Origin: Halichondria panicea | Lineage: Eukaryota > Porifera > Demospongiae > Suberitida > Halichondriidae | Direction of reading: 5' to 3' | Assembly (NCBI RefSeq): GCF_963675165.1 | Contig: NC_087383.1 | Location: forward strand, 868,001-932,000 | Length of the DNA: 64,000 nucleotides | Part shown: positions 20,456 through 32,700 of the stretch, one piece after another | Layout of the letters: each line of letters opens with the position of its first letter | How positions within the stretch are numbered: position 1 is the first letter of the stretch | Position numbers and translations under genes: made by a program | The notes under the pieces: model-generated | Told to the model about the DNA's origin: nothing | Database searches by the model: none | The model's input: only the letters and a program-made list of their open reading frames with translations

Positions 20456-20636
20456 CTTATAACAGGTATATTATACTCTAGCCAGCAATTGAACTGTGTG
20501 CATTCAACTGTTCATATATAACATAAATATTTTTAAGACAATACTTTAGTATACTAGTCAGATGTCTCGCACCAGCCCCAGTTTTTCGACCTAACGTTCC
20601 AATAGAAACATTCAGGGCTGGTACGAGACTAAATAA

Positions 20637-21260
20637 GTATAGGATATACCACACCTAAGAGGAGGATATGCACCCATATATCCTCCGCTACCGTGGTTAC
20701 TCCGAGGCGGAGCCGAGGGGTATGTAACCACGGTAGCGGAGGATATATAGGGTGCATATCCTCCGAGTAGGTGTGGCATATTTGACTTATACCATGTGAC
20801 CGCAGCACTATAAAAGGACCTCCCCCTAGCAACAATTCAATCACGATGCAGACTGCAAAAAAGAACAAGACTATGCCCGATTTTGCAGCCGTCAAAGAGC
20901 TAGTTGAGCAACATGTTGACTCCTACAGATGCTCAAGAGCTTCCTTGGTCCAAGCGTTGACCATTCGACGTCCCTTACTGGAGTTGCAAGCTCTTCTTGG
21001 ATAAAATGTATCTAAACCGCGCCCATGGACCCATGGAAGCTTAGCCATCTTGTTGGAGAGCACCTTCCGTGTTTCTGCCATCGCTTTGAGTCTTAGTACC
21101 GTCAAGCATGGCTCTTTTCTCTTTGCTTACTTTCTTGAACAAATGAAAAAACTAAAAAACAACTTGAAAAACTGTGCATGCCTGGGGCTGTATGCTAATA
21201 TTCTATATATCCTACAGCTGTTGACCAATGAGATCAATTTGTGGTGACGTAAGTGTGGTA
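20637..21260. mobile_element. Hairpin H4 element with TATA box and small ORF
   Basis: 624 bp inserted in the flank of copy 5. Copy 3 shows the empty site GACTAAATAATACCTGG. TAA occurs on both sides (20634-20636, 21261-21263), a three-base duplication of the kind Harbinger-type elements make. Near-terminal words TATACCACAC and GTGTGGTATA are inverse. The left part is a long hairpin (20645-20780) with the centre CCGAGGCGGAGCCGAGGGG, followed by TATAAAAG (20809-20816), CCTAGCAACA and a 52-codon frame. Confidence 0.65.
20846..21004 (+). CDS. Small basic ORF inside the H4 element (hypothetical)
   Basis: 52 codons from ATGCAGACTGC, 37 bases after a canonical TATAAAAG. The product starts MQTAKKNKTMPDFAAVKELV and ends in a leucine-rich stretch (LTIRRPLLELQALLG), with a predicted helical character. 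No known family. The TATA box, CCTAGCAACA and ATG order parallels the H1 element (5206-5249), which argues for a shared transcribed module rather than chance. Translation is unproven. Confidence 0.3.
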   Translation: MQTAKKNKTMPDFAAVKELVEQHVDSYRCSRASLVQALTIRRPLLELQALLG

Positions 21261-21263
21261 TAA

Positions 21264-22079
21264 TACCTGGTAACTGATCATGTATAGTCAAGAATCATAC
21301 AAACAAATCACTACCGTATGAAATTTGGTATTTGTAATACAACGAACAGGTAAACACATGATTGCACAGCACATTCAAACATTAAAAGAATAACCTCTAA
21401 AAGTGTCTCTAATAGTTTTTGTTGTAATAGAATTGTTGTTTTATGGATGTGGAATGTGAAAACTAATTGTATCATGTATATTTAGTAGGTAAGAATGTTC
21501 TGATTGTTTGTACTATGCTAGTTGTTATTAGATAGATCTAGAACCTTCTAGGAACTGTTTTGGTGTTTTATAAATACTCTGGTGTTGTTACAATGATGAG
21601 TCTTTATGTCTAAAAGTCAAATGACAACAAATCTACACGATACTACAATGGACAATGATTTACTTCTCTCAAAAGATTGCATGCATATACAAATTAGTTT
21701 GTTCTCAATCATTATTTAAGCTGTATAGATATTTAAGCCAACCAAATTTTACGCGTCTCTGGTGTATTTCTACCTGGATCAGTTGCCTGTGAGGGTGAGC
21801 AGTACTTACTATCACACTCAGCCTAGCAGCTTCAACTTGAGGTTGAAATTGAAATAAGGGGAAAGGTCGTCAGAACAACTATATAGAAGCAAGCGTATTT
21901 AGCGAAACCTTGCGCATTGTGCAGACATGTTTTGCAACACTTCATGCTAATGGCTATATAATGCCTCTCGCCATACAAGAATCATACAAATGAATTTATA
22001 CTACCGTATGAAATTTGGTATTTGTTAATACAACGAACAGGTAAACACATGATTACACAGCACAAACATTAAAAGCTCC
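21264..22079. other. Right border of the array, with a duplicated GFM2 tail
   Basis: 21290-21425 repeats 21978-22118, which includes the last 13 codons and stop of GFM2. Bases 21655-21990 match the array spacer before copy 2 (3150-3480) up to the ACAAGAATCATA word and then stop. The array therefore ends against GFM2, and the junction itself has been duplicated once. Confidence 0.7.
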
Positions 22080-25000
22080 CTAAAAAGAATAACCTCTAAA
22101 AGTGTCTCTAATAGTTTTTTCCTGCTCTTTGCTAACTGGTTCATAATGGGTAAAGGTGGCTGAGAAGGTGCCCGTACCACTCGTCAGCGATCGCAGTGCA
22201 GTGGAATAACCCTGTATGAAAAAGTACATGCTCACAGTGATAAGAGAGTGCACTGCAGACTCTAGCATGTTAGAGGAGGAAGTGATTTAGTGTACACGTA
22301 ATTATTGCGTAATTAATATTTCTAGTCTACACAAGTAACACCACTATGGAAACTGTACAAGACATTTTACACATGATAATTTCTGAGGGACAAAATATTC
22401 GTGATTTTCGTGGTTGGAGCTCAGACCACGAATATTTTGCCCCCCCGAAAATTACCAGCTAGCTCACCATTAGTGCAGCGAGGGGCACCAATGCGTGTAT
22501 GACCCTGGTATCCTTGGCAACAGCCACCTCCCTCACTTGGGCTCGTCGCTGAGATGTTAGATCACTGAGCACTGGCCCTAACTGCTCATCTGGTACACTC
22601 ACAACCAGCTCAGTACACGGCTCAAGCAGCTGTGTCGGAGTAGAACATTGACGGATTAGAATATCGTATAGCGGGTAATTTTCTGGGAGCAAACATTCGT
22701 GGTTGAGCAATATTTAGTCAGTCTGTGGATAATATTTTCGTGGTTGCTGCTTGCACTGCAGGTAAGGTAGGCAAGGTCGCTTCATTTGTGGGTAAAATGT
22801 TCGTGGTCAGAGCTTCAACCACAAAAATGTTTTGGCCCCACGAAAATTACCAGCTACTGTATCTGTCACTGTCAGAGTCCTAACATCTAAATACAACCGA
22901 TGCACTTGAATATAAAGTTACAAATTTAATGATGATCGAACATTGATTGTCACTACTAGTTACCTGTGAGCATGATTCTCTCAACGCTTTGACCACACCC
23001 TCTGCAATACATGCCGAGAGGACAGTCAGTGACGTAACACTGCCGAGGGAGAGGGAGGTCACGGACACACCCACATTCTGTACCGGGAATGCCAGCAGGG
23101 GACCTGCAAGACACTGGAAGTGATTATGGGATCTGCAATTCTTGTACATCACAAAAGTTGAAAATAATGAAGTTGAAAAAAATAAATAATGGCAACCATC
23201 AATATAGTATACTGGAACTTTGAAAAGGACTTAATTCCTATAATGGTAGTTTACTGACCTTGCAAGCAAGCACTGTCCACACCTGCTACCACAGCCTCCA
23301 GTATCTCTGCTTTGCTGTGCCCCAATCCAATCGTACTCCTCCCAGTTTTGAGTTGGACGAGTGGCTTGTCTCCATGGTTACCTCCAGTGTCCGGCTCCAC
23401 AGTTAATGTACACGTAACAGTGTGCTTCTTTCCGCCCAGGGTTTGCTCCTTTGTAACTAAATATGGAAATTAGTTACAGGGCTTGCTTCACAGGTACAAA
23501 CACATCGAAATTGGACACCTTTAACCTAGCTGTTAGTTCCAGCCGCAAGAAAAAGTCGACAATAATTCTCATACATTTATCATACGACAGGCAAGTATTT
23601 AGCTTTAAAACCTTACGCTTTGAATACAGGGAGGATATTTACCATAAGAATACCCCACAAAACACAATCTGGTAACAGTTTTCCTAATCCTAACCTTCTT
23701 TAGTGATGGACACTGTCGGAGCTTCTCTATACGCCACCTGCAGTTTACCGAGGGAGCACTCTATTCCATAATCCCTCACCAGCCGATCGTGGACTATCTC
23801 TAAATGTAGCTCCCCCATTCCAGAGAGGACTGTTTGGGCCGTGTCCTCGTTCACAGTCACTCTGAGACTCGGATCTTCTCGGGTAAGGCAGGAAAGGGCG
23901 TGGTCAAGATCTGCAAATAATACATTGTCATGTATAATTAAGTATCCACTAACTCACGAAATTCTAACAAGTAGTACAAGTACATAAAGTAATATTAAAG
24001 TCCAATTGCAAAGCAAAGGTGCTTAATTGGATAATTATTATAAAAGCTAAAATGCAATTGCTTATTGTATAACAAATACTCAAGTATGGACCTTTCTGGT
24101 AGGCTGCAGAGGACGGTTCCACACTACAGAAGAAGACAGGAGGAGGTAAGTCCAGCACTTCTAAACTCAGAGAGGTGCTGTCTGCACTGGCCGAGGCAGC
24201 AGCTGTAGAGGACAGGACTATGGTGTCACCTGTATACGTCTGCAGTATGTGTGTGTTTGGGGGGGGGAGGGCAAATAAATGACAGTGGAAGAAATTGCAC
24301 TTGTTGTACCTACATTTTTCATTCCGACAGCTACGGCAATGTTTCCTTTAGCCATGGATTGCATTTCTTTTTGCTCGTCCGCCATCATAAGCAATACTCG
24401 AGTTATTCTCTCGCTGAAGAGAAGGGTATGGAATAAATGAAACATGCGCACTTACACAATTCCATGGAACAGATGTGAGCACATAACGTTACTATGGAAA
24501 CTGATATTTTGTTACTCACTCCACTTTTCTGGTGATGTTATGAACTGTGTTCTGTGGTTTCAGTTCCCCCGAGTAGATACGCAGGTACACCATGTGACCA
24601 CGCCTCCTGTCGTAGCTCACTTTGAACGCATACGCATACAAATCCTTCAGAGATTCAGGCCTAGAGAAAGAAAGGGGAGGCATAATACAAAAAACACAGT
24701 CAACCTAATGTACGTAGACTTTATAATTATTAAAGAGGACGTGAAACTAGAGCTATTCTAAACATTTGAAGCTTCTTGGAAAACTCGAAAGAAATTCAAG
24801 CCTGCTATGTAACTACATTATATAAGTACAGTTGTACTAAAGAGAGAATCGGATGGTAAGTTCATAGTTCATAGTTCATAGTTCATACTAGATTCTCACA
24901 CAGTAACTCCTCTCTCCAGGGGACTGGGTAGGTACTCCACTATAGCGTCCATGAGCGGCTGGACTCCAATGTTCCGCAGAGAGCTCCCACACAGGATGGG

Positions 25001-26533
25001 CGTGACCAACTGCCCCCGGGTCAATCGCCTGATACCACCGCGGAGATGGAGGTCACTGATAGTAAGGGGCTCCAATGAATCTCTCGCAAGCATCTCCATG
25101 AGCTCATTGTCAAGAGTGATCACCTGTCAGAAACAGATATATGACAAAATCAGTTGGTCACAGTGCTACAAAAAATCTAACAACACATTATGAGCACATA
25201 CATATACGCAGATTGCCGTCCTTGAGACACCTCATTTTATTTAGCAAAGGGTACTACCTGTTCAGCAAGGTTGTTCCGAGCCTCCAAAGCTTCCTCCATC
25301 CCTCGTTCATTCAGGGGAGTGTCTTTAACCAGCTCCGATAATCTACTGAGTTTGGTAAAATCTCCAGTTCTATTTTCATTGTCTTTTGGTATCAGCGGTA
25401 ATCGAGTGAAACGTGATCCGTCTCCCCCTTTTCCCCATACCAGGAGTTCCATGGTAACGAGATCGATAACCCCAGTGAAATCCTTAGCAGCACCCAGAGG
25501 CAGTTGTGTAATCAGCGGTGTGGTATCCAACTTGTCCTCTATTGATCTCACACAGTCAACAAGGCTATAGACACAAACTTTGCACTATATGGCTATAGCT
25601 TGACAAAAAAGATTGTCCACGCTATTTTTAGCTTACTTTGCATTTGGTTTGTCCATTTTGTTGATAAACGCAATTCTTGGGATGCCATGACGATTGGCCT
25701 GTCTCCAAACGGTGATAGTTTGGGCCTCCACTCCGGCAGAGCCATCCAGAATGGCCACTGCACCGTCCAACACTCGTAGTGACCGCTCAACCTCGAAGGT
25801 AAAGTCAACGTGTCCTGTATGTATGTGTGGGTAGGAGGATGGTCAATAAAAAAAAATGTTGACTTTGATTATTTTCCTTTTTTACAAAACATACAGAAGA
25901 GTATCAGAACAGTATGGCACCAGTATAAAAGATCATCAATCAATAGCCGAGTAGGATATTTATAAATACATAGTAGGGTACCAATAACAGTAGGTCGATC
26001 ATTAATAATACCTGGAGTGTCTATGAGGTTGATTCGGTGACTGCTCCAATTAAAGGATATAGCTGCCGAGTTTATCGTTATCCCTCTCTCTCTCTCCTGC
26101 TTCATGAAGTCCATCACAGTGTTACCATCATCCACATCTGAATGCATGATGAAAAAATATATATTAATCGATTAATAATTTCCCGTCCCGTCCCCCCCAC
26201 TCACCACCCATCCTCCTGATGAAGCCAGCGTAGTAAAGCATTCGCTCAGTGGTGGTAGTTTTCCCAGCATCAATGTGCGCCATTATACCAACGTTACGAA
26301 TGGTCTCATCGCTGCTGCACACCTCCTGACCTCTGCCCACTCCTCCACTGAATTCTACAATAGGAGAGCAGTTATTTCCCTCCTCCACAGGCTCTATTTT
26401 CTAGAGTACAGACATACAAGGCAAGGCCACACTCACTTCTGAGCACTGGGCATCTTGGGGAGGACCCTCTACCAGCCTGCACGCATCCTTGTTGCCATAG
26501 CTCTCTACAAACTACACACACCCTGTGTGCCAT
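22080..26533 (-). CDS. GFM2: Mitochondrial ribosome-releasing factor 2 (EF-G2)
   Basis: Fourteen exons give 785 residues (human about 779). Exons: 26437-26533, 26205-26393, 26012-26137, 25637-25814, 25258-25564, 24900-25123, 24520-24660, 24314-24413, 24092-24239, 23695-23910, 23259-23456, 22964-23103, 22468-22629, 22080-22211. All phases close. It splits post-termination ribosomes with mitochondrial RRF, using GTP. All G motifs are visible: AHIDAGKT (residues 71-78), RGITI, DTPGH, NKMD and CGSS. The EF-G domains IV-V and the [15 protein letters not shown]-terminus align with human GFM2. The start at 26533 is chosen because it gives an Arg-rich leader (residues 1-32) with a single acidic residue, as expected for mitochondrial import. 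An NRF-1-like site lies just upstream. Three introns or flanks carry TACCGTATAGC-type elements. The next gene upstream (ELP1) ends 225 bp away. Confidence 0.95.
22375..22461. mobile_element. TACCGTATAGCGGG-family fragment in the last GFM2 intron
   Basis: Interior words of the family (AAAATATTCGTGATTTTCGTGG, one break from consensus, and CCACGAATATTTTG) and a right end CGAAAATTACCAGCTAG lie directly against the 5' splice site of exon 13. The left terminus is lost. Confidence 0.6.
22662..22861. mobile_element. TACCGTATAGCGGG element in GFM2 intron 12
   Basis: Left end TATCGTATAGCGGGTAATTT and right end CGAAAATTACCAGCTACTGTA. The interior repeats AATATTTTCGTGG and ACCACAAAAATG. It fills most of the intron between exons 12 and 13. 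Confidence 0.75.
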
Positions 26534-26560
26534 CTTTTATGCTTTTTGACCATGTGGTTT

Positions 26561-26570
26561 CGCGCATGCT
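26561..26570. promoter_or_regulatory. NRF-1-like site upstream of GFM2
   Basis: CGCGCATGCT differs by one base from the GCGCATGC core palindrome of nuclear respiratory factor 1 sites and lies about 30 bp before the GFM2 ATG. NRF-1 drives many nuclear genes for mitochondrial translation, so the site is plausible but unproven here. Confidence 0.4.
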
Positions 26571-26757
26571 CAGAAATATTGTTTATATGCCTCGAGGCAT
26601 AACCGCAAAGCAAGTCTCCCTGCAGGCCCTGTCTTCTGCCCTAGGGAAATTGGCACCTATATATATGCCAACTGGCTGCTCCAGGGCAAGAGCTCACAAC
26701 AATTTAACTTATGGAGAAGCAACATGATTTATGTAATAAACAGTTCACAATAATTGG

Positions 26758-29700
26758 CTAAGTAAATACATCAAGTTTCCAGTTCACATTGTTTCTCAGT
26801 TGAGGCGATGATGACACACCTGCAGGATTGGAGGGGGGGGGCAATAAACCGGGGAATTTAAGCATACAAAAAAGAACACTCACCAATGGAAGAATTGTCC
26901 TCTTTAGATGAAGATTGCATTGCAGCTACTATACTGTTCACTGTTGCAGCAGGTCCAATCACACCCTAGTACACACAAAACAAGACAAATGGTTTATACA
27001 AAACAAGAACTCTCTGCTTCAACAAATTAATATACACGGTAATAATTAGTTTAAGTGTTCAGGTCTCAGATTAATAATTATTAGCTCCATTATAATTAAA
27101 GCTACTTTCTGTTAGACTTGAAACTAAAAAAAACTAAAAAAGACAGAGTCGAGTAACAGAGTATAGCATGGTGGATACGGTACCTGTGTTGTGTTTTCCT
27201 TGCTCTCCAACTTCACAGCAGGTGACCACACCTCTTTCACTCTCATCTTGACCACACCCAATAATCGTTCAAACACCGTCTGCAACGCTCTCCCCGTATC
27301 CATCAAGCCAAACAGTACGAGCATGCTCAGTAGACTAGAAACGCTGTCTTGTAGTCGGTCAACCGTACCGACAATCTCGGCGAGAGCTTCCATCAGAGCC
27401 ACATCCTCGTGAGTACTTCCTTCTCTAAGACTGTGCTTCTTTCGTTCAGCCTTGCGACGATTCTTTGAGGACCTCCTATAGCGAAATGGTCAGTTAAATA
27501 AATAGACTGGTGTTATATGTTAAATAATTTTTTGGGCTCTTGATCAACATTAGATACCGTATAGCAGGTATATTTCGAGGGTATAAATGTTCGTGGTTTT
27601 CGCAATATTTCTACCCACGAACTTATTATCGCATGCAGGAAAACCTTTCTAACGGTCTTTCCGCGAAAGTTTATACCCTCAAAATATACCCGCTATACGG
27701 TGGCAAAAGCATGCATGTGTGTACACTAGCTGCACTTACCCTGAGGCTTTGGAGAGGACACTGGAGGGGAGGGAGCTCACAGATGATCGACCAGTCACAC
27801 TGCTCGTGTCGGAGAAAAGATCAACATCTCTCTCGTCAGCCACATACGTACCCTCTGTACGTGGGGTAATAATGCACACTATAATAATGGTGAATCTAGG
27901 CATTAATAGAATTCTGAGACACAAAAAATATGACTAACCAGTACATGTACATGTACACTACAAAATGTTATAACCGGTTAATAAATGTTTTCACAAAATG
28001 GTAATGGTAAATTAAGCCTTAGCAGGTGATAGGCCTTCTCAAGCTATATATTGAAGTTAATATTTTGCAATTGCCAAACAGGGGTAGGGATAGTCAAATT
28101 AAGGTACCCAATAAAGCCAAGTCTCACACCAAGTATAGCTTGCTCTTTCTCCCTCTTCAATCTCCTCACCACCTCAAGCCGTGAGGTGTGTCGGACAAAC
28201 GTGGTCTCCATGGTCTCAAACAAAGCCAGCTGTGAAGATGCAGCCTCCATAACACTCGGCCGGATATGGCTCTCGACCAGATTGGATTGGCAGTGTAGGT
28301 GGGCCAGTCGCAATGCTTCCTCCCAGCAGCTGCCCTCCAGCAGGGTGACCACACCCTCTACTACGTCCCTTGCATAGTCCAGTAGCACTTGAGCAGCTTC
28401 AGTGTGCCTTTTGACCGACTTCAGATGGTCTAAAAACACAACGGTGTTAAAAAACATGGGAAAATAATTATTATTGTTAACACTGCGTCAGTACGTACAT
28501 GTACATGTATAACGCAAGCCACAAAATAATACAATAAATAATATGCATTTATGATGTAGCATATGTACTTGCGATTCTTCTTGCTAGTGCAGCTGTGTCT
28601 GGTTGAGAGTACTGCAGCTGTGCTGAGAGTGGGAACACCTGTCTCCAGTCACCAGACTTCTCAAACGACTTGAGAGCTTCTTCACAATCCCCACACTGGG
28701 CAAACACTGTCAGTAAAAAATAAATAAATAGGTGAAGTGAGTACCAACTACCAACTATAGGGAATTGCCACTGGGTAGGTATCAACAGTTTAAAATACAC
28801 GAATGCTCTAAGTTCTTACAAGATCACTATTATTACCAAAGGAAAGATGGTATACTAACTCTGTAAACCTCACGCACTGAGTCCAGCTTCTCGATGCTTT
28901 CCATTGCTTCGTAAGTGAACACCGTAACTTGCAGCAATCTCCTATTATAGAAATAGAGTGAGACAGTCATCATAATTATCTATCTATACAGATAATGCAA
29001 TGCCTGGATCACAACCTTCCAACAGTGGACCTCAACCAATGGATGGCCTTCCCAACCTCCTAATGCAATGCCTGGACCATAACAAGGAGAGTACATGTAC
29101 AATACTTAATATAGTATCACCAAACTGTGTAAAAGACATTGTTGTAACTCTCTAAGATTAATTTTCTTCTAGCACTATATACACAGTACATGAAGTTACG
29201 CTTTTTGTCGGACTACTCTGACCTTGTATTCGCTTGAGGTGATATCACTGTAGATAGCGAGAGCTTGAGAGTAGAGAGAACGAGTTCTAATTAGCGCAAG
29301 ACATTCTGAGAACTTGTCACTACCTGTGGAACAAAATAATAATAACATACGTCATAATGCCATGCAGCATGATCCTCATATTAAGAATTACCAATAATAG
29401 TTCAATTGCCTCGTTCGCTAAATTTACTCGCTATACGGGTATTCTAGAAATCCCACAAAAGAACGTACCACATTTACAAATATGTTCCAGCGCTCTGCCA
29501 TATCTCTGTAAGTAAACATCAATTTTATAGCGCTGGTAGTCGACGGGCAACTTTCGAAGCTCATTCAAAAACGGCAGATACTCTTTCGGATCCTTTTGCG
29601 ACTTCTCCGCCACCAGAAGCACAAGGGCAAAGTCATACATGCCCAGGGCAATGTTGTACAGCTCATTCACGTCCACTAAGAGAAGGGCGTACTTGACAGC

Positions 29701-32700
29701 CTCGTCAGCCAAGCTCCTGTCAGTGTGAGCTGCAAGTGGAGAGGGAAACAGAACCACTAAAAAACCTGCTACAGCACTACAGTGTATTATAACTTAGTCC
29801 AACAGTTTAGTTTAACAGTCCAGAAATTGAATGGTTATTAACGGAAATCATGGCTACTTCTATACAGCTGCAGTGAACTAATAATAATAATAATAAAATT
29901 CAGTGCTCACTGCTATACCTTTCAAGTTCTTTAGAATGGCCAACACAGCCTCCAAGTTGGGTGTGGTCTCTCGTACATGTGTTGTGATGATGGAAAGGAG
30001 GTATTTGTTTGTTCCCTTGGAAACAAGAGCACCCCTCACAGCTGCACACACACTGTCTACTTTGTTCCTCCCACCACCCTCACACGAGTCACTAACTCCA
30101 CCACCCTCACGAGAGTCACTAACTCCACCACCCTCACAATACGTCTCTGCTAGTCTCAGGTACATTGTTGTAGTTACATCCTCTTCTCTGGAATTAAAAA
30201 GCCCGTGCTTTTTTAGAAAATGGGCAAGTAATTGCTGATTTAAGCACACTATATTGTAGCACTACCAAACAGCTACTAAATGCACCTTTTAGTTTTGATA
30301 TCGGACGTTCCTTACTCAAGTTATGGCCTCTCAAAGTTAGCTACGAAAACAGGCTCATTTTAGAAAAAACACCCACTAATAGCCCATGTTTTTTTTTTAA
30401 ATGGACAATTTGAACCAGAAAGCAATCGCTGATTTAAACACACCATATTGTAGCACTACCAAACAGCTACTTAAAACATATTTTAGTTTTGACAACGGAC
30501 GTTTCTAACTCAAGTTATGGACAGTAAGAAAACTTAAAACAGCTCATTAATTAAGACCTGGTACTGTAACAAGTTCATGTACAATAATGGATACAAGTAG
30601 ACATACAAAGCAGTACATTTTTAGAAAACAAGATACATGTAGGCAAGACCTGCACGTATGTATTATTAAAATACTTGCTAATAGCTAGCTACTCACTTGA
30701 GCTCAGTTAGGAACAGATTGATGAAGTTCACTCTCTCCAGCTGCTCTACAAAGTCACCCACACGCTTCATGAACACCTACAAGTGTATGTACAACAACAC
30801 ATTTAAAACCCTTTTCACCTCACTTGAAATGCAAATCTTATTAGAGAAAACACAAGTCAACCATCAACCACTAGCTACAGTGTACACAGTGGGACCACCA
30901 TAGGCTCTGTACAGTAGTCTACACACTTGAGAATGCATGTAGCATTTCTGCTTTTTGCGAAAAGGGTTGTACAAGTACCTCTGACAATCTGTGAATTTAA
31001 CCCCTGAAAACTAGCTACGCACACGTAAGCAGCAACTGAATATAACTCTTCAAACAGCCATAAATTTACATAAATTACCTGAGGGTTGTGATCATGGAGT
31101 AGGTTGAGGTTGATTCGATGTTTTCTCATGGCAATAAAAGCACTCTTGTAGTCGATACGATCCAGAGCTCTACGCACACTGGACAGTACCAACGCCCGAG
31201 GGTAGATGGTCTCCAGATTGCCTCGAGGCATCTGCAACACCACCCTGCTGTCGTACGGTACCACACACACGAGCTTTGAGCCTCTCTCTAAAGATCGCAC
31301 TGACTTATCTTGCAGGGACGACTGAGAAATGTCAGGGAGAGCTGGAAAGGAAGAAAGTGACACGATGAATAATTGCCTTTGTTATCACTGCAAAAGAGTG
31401 AAATAATTATGGTTGCCAATGAGAGAGTTAGATATTCAGTTGAAGCAAGGCCAAAACACGTACTGTTTATATTATGTTAATAGCACACAGTTTTCAATAG
31501 TGGTTAGAGGCAATTAATACACAAACTATTGTAAACAGTTACATGTACCTTGGGGCTCAGAGGTCAAACTGATAAATCTGAGTACATGTGCAGTGGTCGT
31601 TAGCAACAGAAACTCGTTGTGGAGGGCAAACGACGTGCATCCAGAGGTCACTTTTGCTCCGCCCACATACAGAGCACCCGAGAACTCGTTCAGACCAACT
31701 ACACGTTCCTATGGTAAGTTTCAAAAAATAGCCTCTTATCAAAATTATAATAGACATATAACTGGAAAATTTGGCAGATGAGCCATTTGAACTGACTTGG
31801 CGTCTCAGGCGTGGCTACTGCTACAATGACGTTGTGTCCACCGAAAAACTTTAATTTAAATCCGCCAAATCGCCAAAATTAAGACACCCACCAAATTTTC
31901 TAGTTATACAGTGCGTACCTCGCCGTTAAACACAGCCAGTGCAATTTGTTCGCAAGTCTGGCCGTCAGGAAGCACTCTTGAAGCAGGCTCCAAATTGAGG
32001 GAGGACCCATCTGATCGTATCCATAGCAATCCCTTACCGTCTGCCAGCTGTGCAATGGCTGAGCCGGTGTTAGGGTTGACACAGAGTGAGAATACAGGGG
32101 AGGGGGAGGGCACTCTATAGCTGTATTGGGGTGACATTTTTATATTTTAGTCTATGTCTGTTAAGTACAATAGCCAAAGACAACCCTAAAATCATTATAC
32201 ATAACGCAATAGTTACATTGCAAAGGATTTGGTAATTTGGCTCAAGATAATAATATTGAATTTTTTATAGGGCTCAAAGGAACTTAGCAGACTGACGAAT
32301 ATTCATCACTCACTTGACACTGATGTTGACCTCTGACCCCAATGAGAGGTTACATTCCACAATAACTTCTTGTCCTTCTTTCCTGCCAACGGCCAATAGC
32401 TTGTCTGGCTTCCACCAAGCCACACATCTCACACACTCCACATCCACCGTAGCCATACCAACAAGTTTCGGACACTCATTTAACTGCCGAAAACCAAGTG
32501 TGTCCTTTGAAACAGCTGCTTTCTCGTCACAGCCAAACACAGCTACAGAACCATCTGCCAGTAGAGCGAGGAAATTGTTGCTCATAGGGGATGGGGCAAA
32601 TGAGACGGACGTCACAGGTGTCGTCATGGAGATTTTGTGTGAAGCCATAGGAGGTGGTATCACACTGAAACGGAACGAGGTGAGGAGAATACAGGCTCCG

